A DNA stretch of 64,000 bases from Polytrichum commune (taxonomy: Eukaryota; Streptophyta; Polytrichopsida; Polytrichales; Polytrichaceae), in contig OX485807.1 of NCBI GenBank assembly GCA_950295325.1, positions 31,469,666-31,533,665 on the forward strand, written 5' to 3'. This document shows positions 1-9,965 of this stretch, piece after piece. Under the pieces are notes generated by a model. That model was given only the letters and a program-made list of their open reading frames with translations, was not told the DNA's origin and made no database searches. Position 1 is the stretch's first letter, and every line of letters starts with the position of its first letter. The translations under genes and the position numbers were made by a program.

Positions 1-870
1 ACTTGCAATTGAAGCAATATATTTTTGTTCTTACACGACTTCTTAAAATAAAATGTCATTGAATTAAAATATATATATCTATTTCTGTAGACATATTTTT
101 GTAAGTTCCAACTTTTTTTGCATCTATATCTATTAAGTTTGTCTTATGTGCCACACAATAAACAGAGGTTAAGAAAATATTTACCTTCTCTTTTAAACGC
201 ACGGCAATTTTAGTTTGTTTGCCGATCATGGTTGATCCTTCATCAAAGCCAAATCCCATATACTTATCAAAACCTAGTCCCCATTTTTTCATGTTTTTTT
301 GTTAATATTTCAAATATTATGCATGCATTTTTTTTCTTCACTATGTAATAATCCAAGAAAAACGCAAAGAAGAAGACATTTCTCTACAAAACTAGCAAAT
401 ACAACAAGATGACATGTTATAAATATCTCCGTGGACTCATTAATCAAAATACCAAAAAACCTAGAATCTCAGACCTTATCTAACATTTGTTTTCGAACCA
501 TTGATAAGATGCAAAATAAAATTTCACCACAATTTTTCTCATCACGATAAACTTCATATTAGCTTTAACAATTACAAATAAAGAACACAAACTAGAGAAC
601 TTATAAAAATGAATGACTTCATTTTCTTTATAATATGTTGTTTGGAACAAAAAATGCATGACTTCATCGCATGTTCAATTTGCCTCTACAATACTTTTCT
701 CCATTGTTCGCTTGACCTTGTCCAAGTCAAGCGGACATATTCTGCACTCTTCCCATGGTCTTGCAATGTTGATATTCGAATGTTAATGCTACATACAGTG
801 GCAAAGGTTGATTTGCCCCCTTTTTGTCTACAAACTTTGCAAAAAATCTTATCTGTTATATAATCAAATT
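1..870 (-). pseudogene. hAT-family transposase remnant (ZNF862/DUF4371-like), runs off left edge
   Basis: Fragments of one hAT transposase can be read on the minus strand in the expected order. Around 690-850 lies a TTF-type zinc-finger-like stretch (INIRISTLQDHGKSAEYVRL). Around 338-460 comes GILINESTEIFITCHLVVF, matching the conserved 'ILIDESTDIS' block of this family. Around 56-292 comes a 78-residue open stretch with GFGFDEGSTMIGKQT and VYCVAHKTNLI, matching the 'DGASVMLGK...HCVAH' block. The frame is interrupted by stops and frame changes, so it is a decayed copy, and the C-terminal dimerisation region would lie outside the window. The family cuts and pastes DNA with 8-bp target duplications. 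The call rests on remembered family motifs. No terminal inverted repeat was found here. Confidence 0.72.
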
Positions 871-1275
871 CAATCCAATCAAACTTACTATATCATGCAC
901 CATTCCACTAACTCATAGCAATTTCCAATTAAATCAAATCCGGACAAAAATTATGACCTTCACATGATGATGATGCCTGAATAAATGTAGAGTCATCACT
1001 CTGTAAGTTCTTATACAACATAGTACGCATGCATTTTTATCTTTTCGCCATTTGAAAATAAAATTCCTAGAGTATACAAATATCCTATCTTACAATCACA
1101 AGGCATACATATTACAAACACAACTAAGAAGAAAAACCAACTACAAATAAACTACCAACACTTAATTTAAAGAGTTTCACAAATAAAGCCCTATTCCAAT
1201 GTGCATGTGCGATGATGCAATAACATGCTCCTGCACATCCAACCAGCATCAACATTCAACCTCAAAATAAGAACA

Positions 1276-1439
1276 AACACCATATTCGAAATTTTGGGAA
1301 AATTCCATGATTTTGGGAAAATACAGTTTAGGTTGATTCGACCTAAAATGTACCCACTGGGTACATTTTAGGTCGACTCCACCTAAACTGTCATCAAATT
1401 GGGAGACTAGAAATCTCCCAAAATTTCGAATATGGTGTT
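1276..1439. mobile_element. 164-bp foldback / MITE-like element
   Basis: The ends are inverted copies of one another (AACACCATATTCGAAATTTT at 1276 and its complement ending at 1439). The middle also folds back: a segment around 1325-1357 pairs with 1358-1392 with few mismatches. The whole unit therefore forms one long hairpin. It has no coding capacity and no clear target duplication. It looks like a non-autonomous DNA transposon, family unassigned. Confidence 0.6.
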
Positions 1440-1496
1440 AACACATTCACAAAGCAATCAAACCAACAAACATTCACAACCCAATAAAACCAGCAA
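1440..1496. repeat. Left remainder of a CAACAAGCATTCACAA tandem repeat
   Basis: This short piece (CATTCACAACCCAATAAAACC-type units) is the same tandem repeat that resumes at 12,092. The retrotransposon at 1,497-12,087 split the array in two. Its last five bases, AGCAA at 1492-1496, are repeated at 12,087-12,091 and form the target duplication. Confidence 0.75.
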
Positions 1497-1927
1497 TGTC
1501 ACGTGAGTTGACATCGGGGGCTAAGTCACATCGAATTAGGAGTAAATGGACTCCATTAGGAGTCCATGTGTGTTTGGATGAGTGATGGACTCCATTGGGA
1601 GTCCTAGTTAGTTGTTCATCCACTCCATGGATGAAATCCACATAGGATTGGGGTTATGTGGAGAGGAAGGCATCTTGACTTGCCATTGTTGTCAAGTCAA
1701 GTCTTGTGAGTGTGTTTTGAGAGAGAGAGAGCTTGTTGTTGCTATCTTATGGCTATGGTGTAGTAGATCATGAGTAAAGCCTTTGCATTCTTTCTCCATC
1801 ACTTGCACTCTTGGATTCTCCCTTTGTGGAGTGAGAGATAGCTTGACTCTTGTGTGTGAATTTCAGAGTTTCTTGAGCTTGTAAGAAGACTTCTTAGTTT
1901 CTTGAGTTTGGAGAGAGAAACCCTCAT
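1497..1927 (+). repeat. Left LTR, 5'-truncated form (segment B, 431 bp)
   Basis: Matches 11,549-11,979 over its full 431 bp with a single difference that I could find (G/A near 1837 versus the right copy). It starts TGTCACG directly after the target duplication and ends CCCTCAT directly before the primer-binding position. It lacks the 108-bp segment A that precedes B in the right LTR. It contains hairpin-forming segments, including two GGACTCC...GGAGTCC stems and a 9-bp stem with 10-nt loop at 1674-1701 whose loop lies within the presumed self-primer. Confidence 0.85.
1682..1697 (+). promoter_or_regulatory. Presumed self-primer segment within the LTR
   Basis: GCCATTGTTGTCAAGT here is the exact reverse complement, 16 of 16 bases, of the sequence immediately downstream of the LTR (1928-1943). 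It overlaps the loop and 3' arm of a hairpin at 1674-1701. In Tf1-type self-priming a piece of the element's own 5' RNA anneals next to the LTR and primes minus-strand DNA. The sequence relation is seen directly; the mechanism is inferred. Confidence 0.6.
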
Positions 1928-1943
1928 ACTTGACAACAATGGC
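1928..1943 (+). promoter_or_regulatory. Primer-binding site complementary to the element's own LTR
   Basis: ACTTGACAACAATGGC begins at the first base after the LTR end (CCCTCAT, 1927). It does not start with TGG, as a site for a tRNA 3' CCA end would. Its complement lies at 1682-1697. The junction of two LTR ends at 11,979/11,980 independently places the LTR end at the same CCCTCAT. Confidence 0.65.
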
Positions 1944-2898
1944 CTTATTTTTCATTTTTGGTTGTATTTCTGAGCTAGAAGGACCCGGTAGTGGGAGCAA
2001 ATGAGTGATACAAGTGTATGAAAGCTTAGTTTGCAATTCCTTGCAACCCTCAAGAAGATTTTGAGAAAAATCTCCACATTTCTCTTTTGGTGTCTCTTTG
2101 TGTTTTCTTGAATTGTTGATGGTTGAATCTTGAGACCAAATGGCATCTCAAGTCACATCTTTCTTGCTTGCAAATTGTGAAAGCAAAGTTTAATTTTTAA
2201 AAAAACAAAAAAAAACAAACACAACAAAAACAATTCGATTTGTTTTTTTTTTTTTGAGCTCCGGACGGATCCGGAGCTCACCGGGAGCTTCTGGAGCTCC
2301 TGGAGCTCCTGCTCTGCATCCACGGGGGCGGGCGGGCGTCAGCCTGGCCCCAGGTAAGCCCCTTCCTTTTTCTTTTTCTTTTTCTTTTTTTTCACATTTT
2401 TACTTTCACCTTTCAAATTTGGCATTTGACTCTCACAAACTTTGAGGTTCAAATTTGGGGGCATACTAGCTCCGATTGGAGTGAAATTTGAGCCTATCTT
2501 GTGTGAAATTTGCCAAGGAATCCAATGGTGTCATTGGATTGTTGATTGGAGTTCAAAATCATTGCTGAAATTATTAATTTCAACGCTGATTTTTGTTTTT
2601 GGGAGCAAATTAACTCCGAACGGAGTGAAATTTGAGCCTAATTTGTGTGAAATCTTCCTAGGAGTCCATTGGTGCAATTAGTTTGTTGATTGGAGTCCAT
2701 AATCACCTTGAAAATTCACATTTTCAACGCTGATTTTTTAATTTTAATTACCAATCTCAAACCTTTGCACAATTTTGGAATTCTGGGGGCCTAAATAAAT
2801 ACTTGGCATTTGGCAAGGGATTGCCATTTAGATAGCCCGCAACAGGTGGAGGTTGCCATTACCTTGTAGATAGTTGCCGATACTCAAGTGATTATTTT
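1944..2898 (+). other. Retrotransposon leader: hairpin, GC-rich block, 145-bp direct duplication
   Basis: No gene is visible. A poly-A/poly-T stretch (about 2190-2255) is followed by a perfect 10-bp stem with 4-nt loop at 2256-2279 (GAGCTCCGGA arm) and a GC-rich block to about 2360. That block ends in CCCCAG-GTAAGC at about 2350-2361, a strong match to a splice donor, followed by a pyrimidine-rich run. At 2457-2599 and 2600-2744 there are two tandem copies of a roughly 145-bp unit (each with GGAGTGAAATTTGAGCCTA and CAACGCTGATTTTT). A spliced leader or packaging region is possible but unproven. Confidence 0.5.
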
Positions 2899-4790
2899 AT
2901 GGTGCAAACTAGGAGCCGATATTATCGATCTCCATCACCAGATTACTTGGAGGACGTGCATACCACAAATCTTGAGCCAGAGCTAGATACCAACGAGGCT
3001 TTTGAGCCTATTTCGGCGTTGGACACTACTAGTAGGCTTCGGATTTGGAGTGTCGGCACGTTCGACGAAATGGAGGACGATCGCCACAATTCAGTGCGTG
3101 ATCGGTTTTCAGGTCGAGCTGGGGCATTTCCTTGCCCGATTGGAAACTCCGGTTTCGTACCTGGATTAAGGAGAAACGTCAAAGGTCTTCCAATTTCAAT
3201 GATTGGTATGCCTTTGAACTTCTGCCTCAGCATTTGGAGTATGAGGCACTCCAAACTTACGAACGTTGGACAGAGGGTCATCAGCGACAACTTCGGGAGG
3301 TGGAGTAGTATTGGGAGGCTCGGGTTGAGCTTATTTCAGCCCTTAAAGATGGGGCGATTGCCACCTTAGCTCCACCCACCTTAAAGGAGGAGGATCCACC
3401 GGAGGAGTCTAAGGACCAAGAACTGGCACTTGGGCCAATAGTGGCTGGCAGTAGCACGGCTACCCTTTCACGGATGGCACGTGCTACACAGGCAACATTG
3501 ACGGCTGTTGGTCCACCACCTTCATTTAATCCCCTTGCTGAATTTGTCGCACATTTGGAGGTGAAGTATGGTGGGTTTCGGCGAGACCAGATGCGGCGCA
3601 TTCATGATTTCCGCTGAGAGAAGGATGACACTCCACGGACCATGTATACGCGACTCGCACGCTTTGTTGTTGAGTCGGGAGGTGTTTTTGTTGAGAGTCA
3701 GCTTGTCAAAATCTTTTTGTCTAAGATTGACAAGCGGTTACTTGAGTTGGCATCACCTCGGATTATCCTCGGCTACGAAGGCAGAGCTACGCTTGCACAA
3801 GCGTTTGCCGTGGTTGAGAGATGTGATCGGACTCTCTGTCAACACGATGCCACAGACATGGTATCTTGGATGACAGAAAGTACGAAATCAAGAAGAATTG
3901 TCATAGCTACTAGTAGTTTAGCTAAGATTCAAACCGTTAAGGAGCAAAAGATTTTGCATTGTTGGGGTTGTGGAGAAGTTGGTCATTCGAAGAATGATCC
4001 CAATTGTCCTAAGAAGAAGAAAACTCAGCCTTTGGGAAAATTAAAACAAAAGATAGAACCAGTAAAGGCAGGGGACAATTATAAGAAGAGACAATTGAAA
4101 TGTAACCATTGTAGTGGCACTAATCACAATGTGGATCATTGTTTCCAACTTAATCCTGAGATGCGGCCTGCCAGTTATATCACTGGCAAATCTCCAAGGG
4201 AGCAGAGTCTTGAGGCTAAGGTGGCAGAGCTTGAGCAAAAGCTCAAATCTTCTGCATCTTTCGCTCAAATTTCTAAGCCGCATGCGGGTGGTGGTACCTC
4301 GGGTTCGGACATGTATATGTTTGGGGCATCTGGAGAGGTGGTGGCTGCGGCTTCTACTCGATCACAAACATTGGCAAATGCGGTGGCTTCTACAAGTGGT
4401 GGTAGCAACGAGGTGTCACATCCTCGCCATGCCGGACCAGCGGATCAAATTGGTCAAGCACGTTTACCTCTCTCATTTGGATTGGTAGACACCACTGTTG
4501 TTGGGGCTAAAAACCCTGTACCTTTGAGAGATGAGAATTCCATCTCGAAGGATGTTACGCAGGAATTGGCATATAAAATTCTCCATATGCCAATTTTCTC
4601 GGGTTCGGAGTTGATGGCTCCGGATTTCAAGCCTGCTGGAGTTTTCCATTTAGCTGGGAAAATGTTGGAAGGTAAGGCGGATTTGCCATCCCTTCAAGTA
4701 TCCCAAGCTGTTGTTGACGTACCTGTGGCTGAGGAGGTGGAGGACTTAGCCAATTTACGAGCGAGCCTTGCGGATGCGGCGATCATTGCT
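2899..4790 (+). pseudogene. Retrotransposon gag (capsid/nucleocapsid), broken
   Basis: Structural protein of the virus-like particle. A start at 2899 gives MVQTRSRYYRSPSPDYLED; the frame changes near 3115, and the main frame then carries a TAG at 3306-3308 and a TGA at 3615-3617. After these it is open through two zinc knuckles of the CX2CX4HX4-5C kind: CWGCGEVGHSKNDPNC from 3960 and CNHCSGTNHNVDHC from about 4101. A short coiled-coil-like segment (SLEAKVAELEQKLKSS) follows near 4207. Two nucleic-acid-binding knuckles in a capsid-like ORF before the protease identify it as gag. The reading frame is lost in the hairpin-rich segment that starts near 4790, so the gag-protease junction is not intact here. 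Confidence 0.8.
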
Positions 4791-5715
4791 TTTTGTCGCG
4801 CACCTCTCCATGAGGAGTGCCCGAAACACCATGGGCACAAAGGGGACCCCGGAGTGACACCCGGGACTTGTGGCGCCGTTGGTGAGAGGGCCCAAGTGAT
4901 CCTAGTGTGGGTGAGGGCCCCGGGCGTTGGGAACGCCTCCCACCCACGGAGACTAGGATGCACAAGGGTAAGGCCATAAGCTATGCGTAGCTCATGGCGT
5001 GGTGATTCTAGAATGCTCAAGAACACCTTAATCGGAGGTGTGAGCTAGGAGTTATGGCCTTTTGAGTGGGGCGCTGTCCCGGGACAGCGCCCTGGTACAG
5101 CAGTGCCGGGAGTGATTCCCGGGACTGCAAAGGTTCAAACAGGCATAACTTCCTCACCACTTGCCTGAATGGGGCAAGTGAGGAGTGCATCGGCGTCTAC
5201 GTGAAGCGTAGATGAAGATGGAGTGGTCAAGTGTTAGCATCAGACATCATACAAGGAAGTTATGATGGTCTGAAGCTGTGGGGGCTTCTAGGCCCAGCGG
5301 CTAAGGGAAAATGTCCACTTGGCCCCAACTCTTGGTAGAGAGACAAGAGGTTGGTTGACGGTGGGGTAGGGGCCCCGTGTAGAGTCCTAGAGGCTTATAT
5401 GGGTGAGGTGGTGTGGCCTCACCCACCCGAGGCCGAACGGCACGGCCTCCATGGGCTTTGGCCCATTGTGAGGCCATAGTTGCCTAGTATGGTTCGGGTT
5501 GTTGTAGTGTTGCTCCGGCAACACGATGATCAACATAGGATTGGACTTCCATGGATGGAAGTCCACATCAAAGAAATGGGTTACCGATTAAGGGGTGAGT
5601 CCCGAAAGCAAAGTAGGAGGTTGGTTCCCCTTCTATGAACTATATGGTCCGGGGTAAGAGGAGCTAACCATTAGCATGGCCGTATGCGAAGGGTTAGCGC
5701 TCGTAACCTTTGCTA
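4790..5715. other. GC-rich, hairpin-dense non-coding segment separating gag from protease
   Basis: About 0.9 kb with stops in all useful frames interrupts gag-pol. It contains a chain of short perfect or near-perfect inverted repeats: 4899-4906 with 4952-4959 enclosing 4923-4937; 4973-4998; a perfect 24-nt palindrome at 5069-5092; 5100-5128; about 5152-5183; about 5197-5211; 5507-5524 (7-bp stem, TCCG loop); and 5542-5565 (11-bp stem, 2-nt loop). I found no terminal direct or inverted repeat, target duplication or hammerhead motif that would define it as a nested transposon. It could be a nested element, a structured RNA region of the retrotransposon, or an unspliced intron-like segment. Confidence 0.5.
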
Positions 5716-6244
5716 GAAAGGAAAATTGGCAAGATTGTCAAGGGGGGCTAGCAAGGGTTGCGACACTTTTGGTAAGCACACTGATATTCCTCCATCAACA
5801 ATTTCAGCAGTGGACACGTCATTTTCGCATTATGCAGCGGGAGCGACATATCTTGCAGATATTTCTGCAAGGCCTGCTCGCGAGCGGCATAATTTGCAAC
5901 CTGGAGTTGTACGGCTGATGAACGAAAAATCTTTGTTTGTCGTTTCACACGCGGATATGCCTACTATTCGTGCTACACCATTGAGAGTTATGATGGATTC
6001 CGGTGCTCAACCGGTTATGATTGGCAAAGGACTTGCTGACAGTCTTGGATTGACGCCAGCAAACTTAGATCCTTGTCCATTCACAATTGTGACTTCAGTA
6101 GGGGGCACTGAACGTGCAACAGGCTACACCAAGGCACCTCTACGTTTGATTTTTAATGTGGGGGCAGGACCTACCTACACTCATTTGTCAATGAAATGTG
6201 TTGTTACTAATGCTACCAACTATGATATACTTGTTGGTCAGTAA
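5716..6244 (+). pseudogene. Retrotransposon aspartic protease
   Basis: This would cleave the gag-pol polyprotein. The frame is open from about 5716 and contains LRVMMDSGAQPVMIGKGLA (from about 5977), the DSGA active-site motif of retropepsins, and NYDILVGQ before the stop. The stop TAA at 6242-6244 lies in frame with the downstream methyltransferase region, whose first residues (FYPLGFGLDNWTEEAWI) continue directly. Protease and methyltransferase were therefore probably one polyprotein interrupted by a point nonsense mutation. No initiating ATG is needed if it was made as gag-pol. Confidence 0.8.
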
Positions 6245-7602
6245 GCTTTTTATCCACTTGGCTTTGGTTTGGATAATTGGACTGAAGAGGCATGGATTAG
6301 ACCGGGATGGTCTTCTGGAGATGGCAGGAAGGTATTTATTCCTGTAGCATTTGCAGCTACTTCTATGACTATGGTTGCGGAGGCAATATTTGGTTGCAGC
6401 GGTTCAGTTGCGGATTTGCCTTGTGCTCCAGTTTTGTTGGAGGAAACATTGGACTACGCTTGTAATGCAGCAGAACAACAAATTTTGCCATCTTTACAAA
6501 TTTCTGCTCGACATTTCAAGGATCCACCTCCACCATGGCGTACTCCTAAGGAGTTATCCGACCATTGTCGACACATTGTAGCGGATTTGAGGCTTGGAGA
6601 GACACCTCCAATGTCATCCTCATTTTCTTTTGCTCAATCCATTCGTTGGCAACCACCACCTGAAGGTATTGTCCTTGTAGAAATCTTTGGGGGCATTGGC
6701 ACAGGTTTGGCGGCAGTGTTGGAGGCTGGGATTACAGTTAGGCGATATATTCATGTGGATAATGGATATGCAGCCAACAGAGCCGTCCGACACCACATTC
6801 AACAATTGTTGTCGAGGTACCATGCACAATTGTCAGCCACTGCCATACTTGGATGTTGTGGTCAACTTCCTCAAGATGTCACTATGATTAGTGATGAGGA
6901 TTTGAGAAGATTGGGCCACGTGGATTTAATTATTGCAGGATGGCCTTGTCAAGGCCATTCACGGGCAGGAATTGGCCAGGGTTTGGATGATCCTAGGTCT
7001 GGTTTGTTCGCGGATTTGATGCGATTGACACAATGGTGGTTTACCCACCAATCAACTCCGCCAGGGTATATTTTTGAAAATGTGCCATTATTGGGTGATA
7101 CACGGCACAAAGTGGTGAAGGATGGTGAGTACATAACCAAATTTTGGGTACTCCAACATTTCTGGATGCTGCATCCTTGGGATCCTTTGTTCATCGGCCT
7201 CGTTGGTTTTGGACCAATTTGGTATCACCTCAGGTGCTTTCAGCGGCGATCGCCCGCATTCCCCGCCTTATAAATCGTAAGGTGGATGACATTTTGGATA
7301 ATCATCGTGTTTCCGTGGCAGTTTCGAAGGATGACACCTTGCCATTTGCATTAATTAACAAGTTAGGAATTCCCAGAGGTGCACTACCTACTTTTGTGAC
7401 ATATCCACGGTCTTTCACATCTCGATCTCGTGGACCAGGCATGGTTTGGGATTCAAAATTTCAAACTCATGATGAGCCTACGGCAGATGAGCGGGAATGC
7501 GCCATGGATTTTCCTACAGGCACCACGGCTGCTCATGGGCTTCAGGAAGGTCAGAGACGTTTCCTATTGGGACAAGTTATGGATCTCAATAGCATTGTGT
7601 AG
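6245..7602 (+). pseudogene. DNA (cytosine-5) methyltransferase domain within pol
   Basis: Transfers a methyl group from S-adenosylmethionine to cytosine in DNA. Motifs are in the ordinary I-to-X order: motif I VEIFGGIGTGLAAV (about 6674-6716), the catalytic PCQ of motif IV in AGWPCQGHSRAG (about 6936-6965), ENV of motif VI (7076-7084), a motif VIII-like RPRWFWTN (about 7197-7220), then RECAMDFPTG (about 7492-7521) and a motif X-like RRFLLGQVMDLNSIV (about 7555-7599). This is not the permuted order of plant DRM enzymes. Sequence flavour (FGGIGTGL) is nearer to DNMT3/DRM-type than to MET1/CMT, with no BAH or chromodomain. The frame changes once near 7138-7146 (TTTTGGG run) and a TAG closes it at 7600-7602. 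It sits between protease and reverse transcriptase in the same orientation and frame, so it belongs to the element. Confidence 0.85.
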
Positions 7603-8754
7603 ATAATTGGAATTTGTCTTGTTGCTCAACAACGTATGGATGATCAATTGTTTCCTCTGAGGGCAGAGTACAATGGTCAGGGGGCAATGGAGCCGCAATC
7701 CAAGGATCACATGGAGGTCAATGACACTGAGGGATTATTTTCTTTGAAACAACAGGTTGCGGAAGAGTTTCGAGCCCAACGTGTTTTTTCGGCTTTGGCC
7801 GAAGATTTTGGAAAGTTGGAGGCCCATAAAATGTTTCCACTTCTATTTCTTGGTGACACTTCATATGTGGGTAGCTATTTAGCTACACAAACTGATTGTA
7901 GTGGAGAGGATACGCATTTGGATTCAAGTATAGATGATGGGGGCAAAGGTGTTGCCCTCTCCACGGACTAGCAATCTCAGGTTGTGCTGGCACCAAGTGG
8001 CAATCCTTCTATGAAGAAGGAAACCACGGAGTTTGACGATTGGCCAATTGAAGTGGGGCCAAAACTTACTGGTGTCGAAGCACGAAAGGTACGGGCATTT
8101 ATTCGCTCTTACCGTAATTGTTTTGCCTTTAGTCTTCATGATCTTGAAGGATATAAAGGTAAACCTGTTCGTATTCAACTCGAGGACGACCATCCTATTT
8201 TCAGACGGCTGTACAGACTTAGTACATCTGAAAGGTTGGGTGTTCAAACTCGATGTCAAGAATTATTGGCAGCGGAATTGATTGAACTCTCTAATGGAGA
8301 GTATGCTTGTGCCACGGTTATGCCTTCAAAGAAAGATATCTTTGGCAATTGGACGGAAAAACGGATGTGTGGTGATTATCGTCCAGTCAACCGCAAGACC
8401 AAGTCGGATCGATATCCAATGCCGATGCCAAAGGAGTTGTTTGATGCACTGGGATATGCTAGAATTTTCAGCACTCTAGATTTGAGGTCTGGTTATCATC
8501 AATTACCTTTGTTGTTGGATGATCGGGTGAAGACCGCATTTTGGGGAATTGATAAAGATGGCAAGGATCAACTTTATCATTGGAAATTTTTGCCATTTGG
8601 TCTCAAGAATGCATCGGCTGAATTTCAACGGGTGATGGACCAATTATTGGTTGGTTTACTGTTTGCTAGATGTTACATTGATGATGTTATCATCTTTAGT
8701 AATAGTCCACATGATCATGTGAGACATTTACAAGCGGTATTTGAACGACTATAA
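7603..8754 (+). pseudogene. Pol linker and reverse transcriptase (fingers/palm)
   Basis: Copies element RNA into DNA. A weakly conserved linker (7636-7971) ends in an in-frame TAG at 7969-7971. From 7984 the RT is recognisable: KPVRIQLEDDHPIFRRLYRL, CGDYRPVNRKTKSDRYPMP, FSTLDLRSGYHQLPL with the first catalytic Asp, FLPFGLKNASAEFQRVMD and RCYIDDVIIFS (YIDD from 8674) with the catalytic Asp pair. All palm motifs are intact in this stretch. A TAA at 8752-8754 interrupts the domain and the same frame continues with RWGLRLHHDKCKFF. This is Ty3/gypsy-type RT by motif wording. Confidence 0.9.
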
Positions 8755-9965
8755 CGGTGGGGACTCCGTTTACATCATGACAAATGTAAGTTTTTTCATG
8801 ATCGATTGCCCTATTTAGGCCACATGATTGTTCCTGGCGGACTTTGTGTGCAACAGGCAAAGGTGGATGCTTTGTACAAAATTCCCGCACCTAGTGATGT
8901 ATCACGACTTCGGGCATTTCTAGGATTGGAAAATTATTATAGAAGGTTTGTCAAAAATTTTAGTTTGATTGCCAAACCTCTCACCATTCTCACGGGGAAA
9001 GACCAACCATGGATTTGGAGTCGGGAACAACAACATGCATTTGATACATTGAAGCAGAGGCTCGGTTCAGCGCCAGTGCTTCGACGCCCGGATGTGTCTA
9101 GAGCTTTTCAATTGCACACGGATTGGAGTGCAGTGGGATTGGGAGCGGTATTGACACAAAAAGATGAAGAGGGAAAGGAATATGTGGTGGCTTATGCATC
9201 TAAGAGCAATAATAATGCTGAATCTAATTATTCTTCTTATGAAGGCGAGGCCTTGGCGGCCGTTTGGGCCATTGCACATTTTCGATCTTATTTGTATGGG
9301 CAAAAATTTACTTTGGTGACTGATCATCAGCCTTTAAAATGGCTTATGGAATCAGATAAATTCACCGGGAAACTTGCTAGGTGGGCATTGTTACTTCAAG
9401 AATATGACTTTGAAGTTGTTCACCGAGCAGGAATTGCCAACTTGGATACAGACGGATTGTCTCGCAATCCAAGTCCTTCAGATGAGGATTTAACTGGAGC
9501 CAGGTGGCATGGAGATTGTAATCGTGAGGCAGTGCCGGGTTGGCATGTTGCCACATATCTCATAATGATGTCGGGATTGGCTGCTGAGAACCTTGTGGAA
9601 GAACAAGATGAGGAGGTTGATAAATCTCTCGTTGTTAGTGATGTGTGGGAAGACCAGGCGGTCTTGCACAAACTTCAACAAGGGATATTTTCTCTTGGAC
9701 TATCTGCTATGGAGCGAGATAGAGTTAGCCATCGAATAACAAGGTTTCGTTGGGTAAACGGCTTGTTATTTCGTATGTGGCCGAACGGAACAAGGCGCAT
9801 CGTTCCAAGGCCAGATCAAAGAGCTTCTTTAGTGCGTCAAGTGCACGAGGAGCTTGGACATTTTGGAGTGCGAAGGACACACTCTATGTTGCGCAACCAA
9901 TATTGGTGGACTGGTATGTATAAACAGGTTGCCACTTATGTTTCTAGGTGTGAAGCATGTGACCG
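8755..9965 (+). pseudogene. RT thumb, RNase H and integrase zinc-binding domain
   Basis: The frame continues from the RT: YLGHMIVPGGL, LRAFLGLENYYRRFVKNFS and KPLTILTGK are the RT end/connection typical of Ty3/gypsy. RNase H follows (FQLHTDWSAVGLGAVL with its Asp; NYSSYEGEALAAVWA with its Glu; LVTDHQPLKWL with its Asp), which degrades the RNA of the RNA-DNA hybrid. The H2C2 zinc finger of integrase is HEELGHFGVRRTHSM...YVSRCEACDR (about 9844-9963). The frame is lost near 9962-9966, just after the second Cys pair, and integrase continues in another frame. Confidence 0.88.

Noticed and set aside
4790-5715. Hammerhead ribozyme / retrozyme
   Set aside because: The hairpin-dense segment lacks the conserved CTGATGA and GAAA core and has no terminal direct repeats.
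7130-7150. Programmed -1 frameshift inside the methyltransferase at ACCAAATTTTGGG
   Set aside because: In the reading phase here the sequence is not a canonical X XXY YYZ slippery heptamer, and a shift in the middle of a catalytic domain makes no sense as regulation. With the other lesions it is better read as a one-base mutation.
6245-7602. Methyltransferase as an independent host gene next to a retrotransposon
   Set aside because: It is in frame with the protease through a single stop, lies between PR and RT, and has no promoter-like gap, own start or introns.
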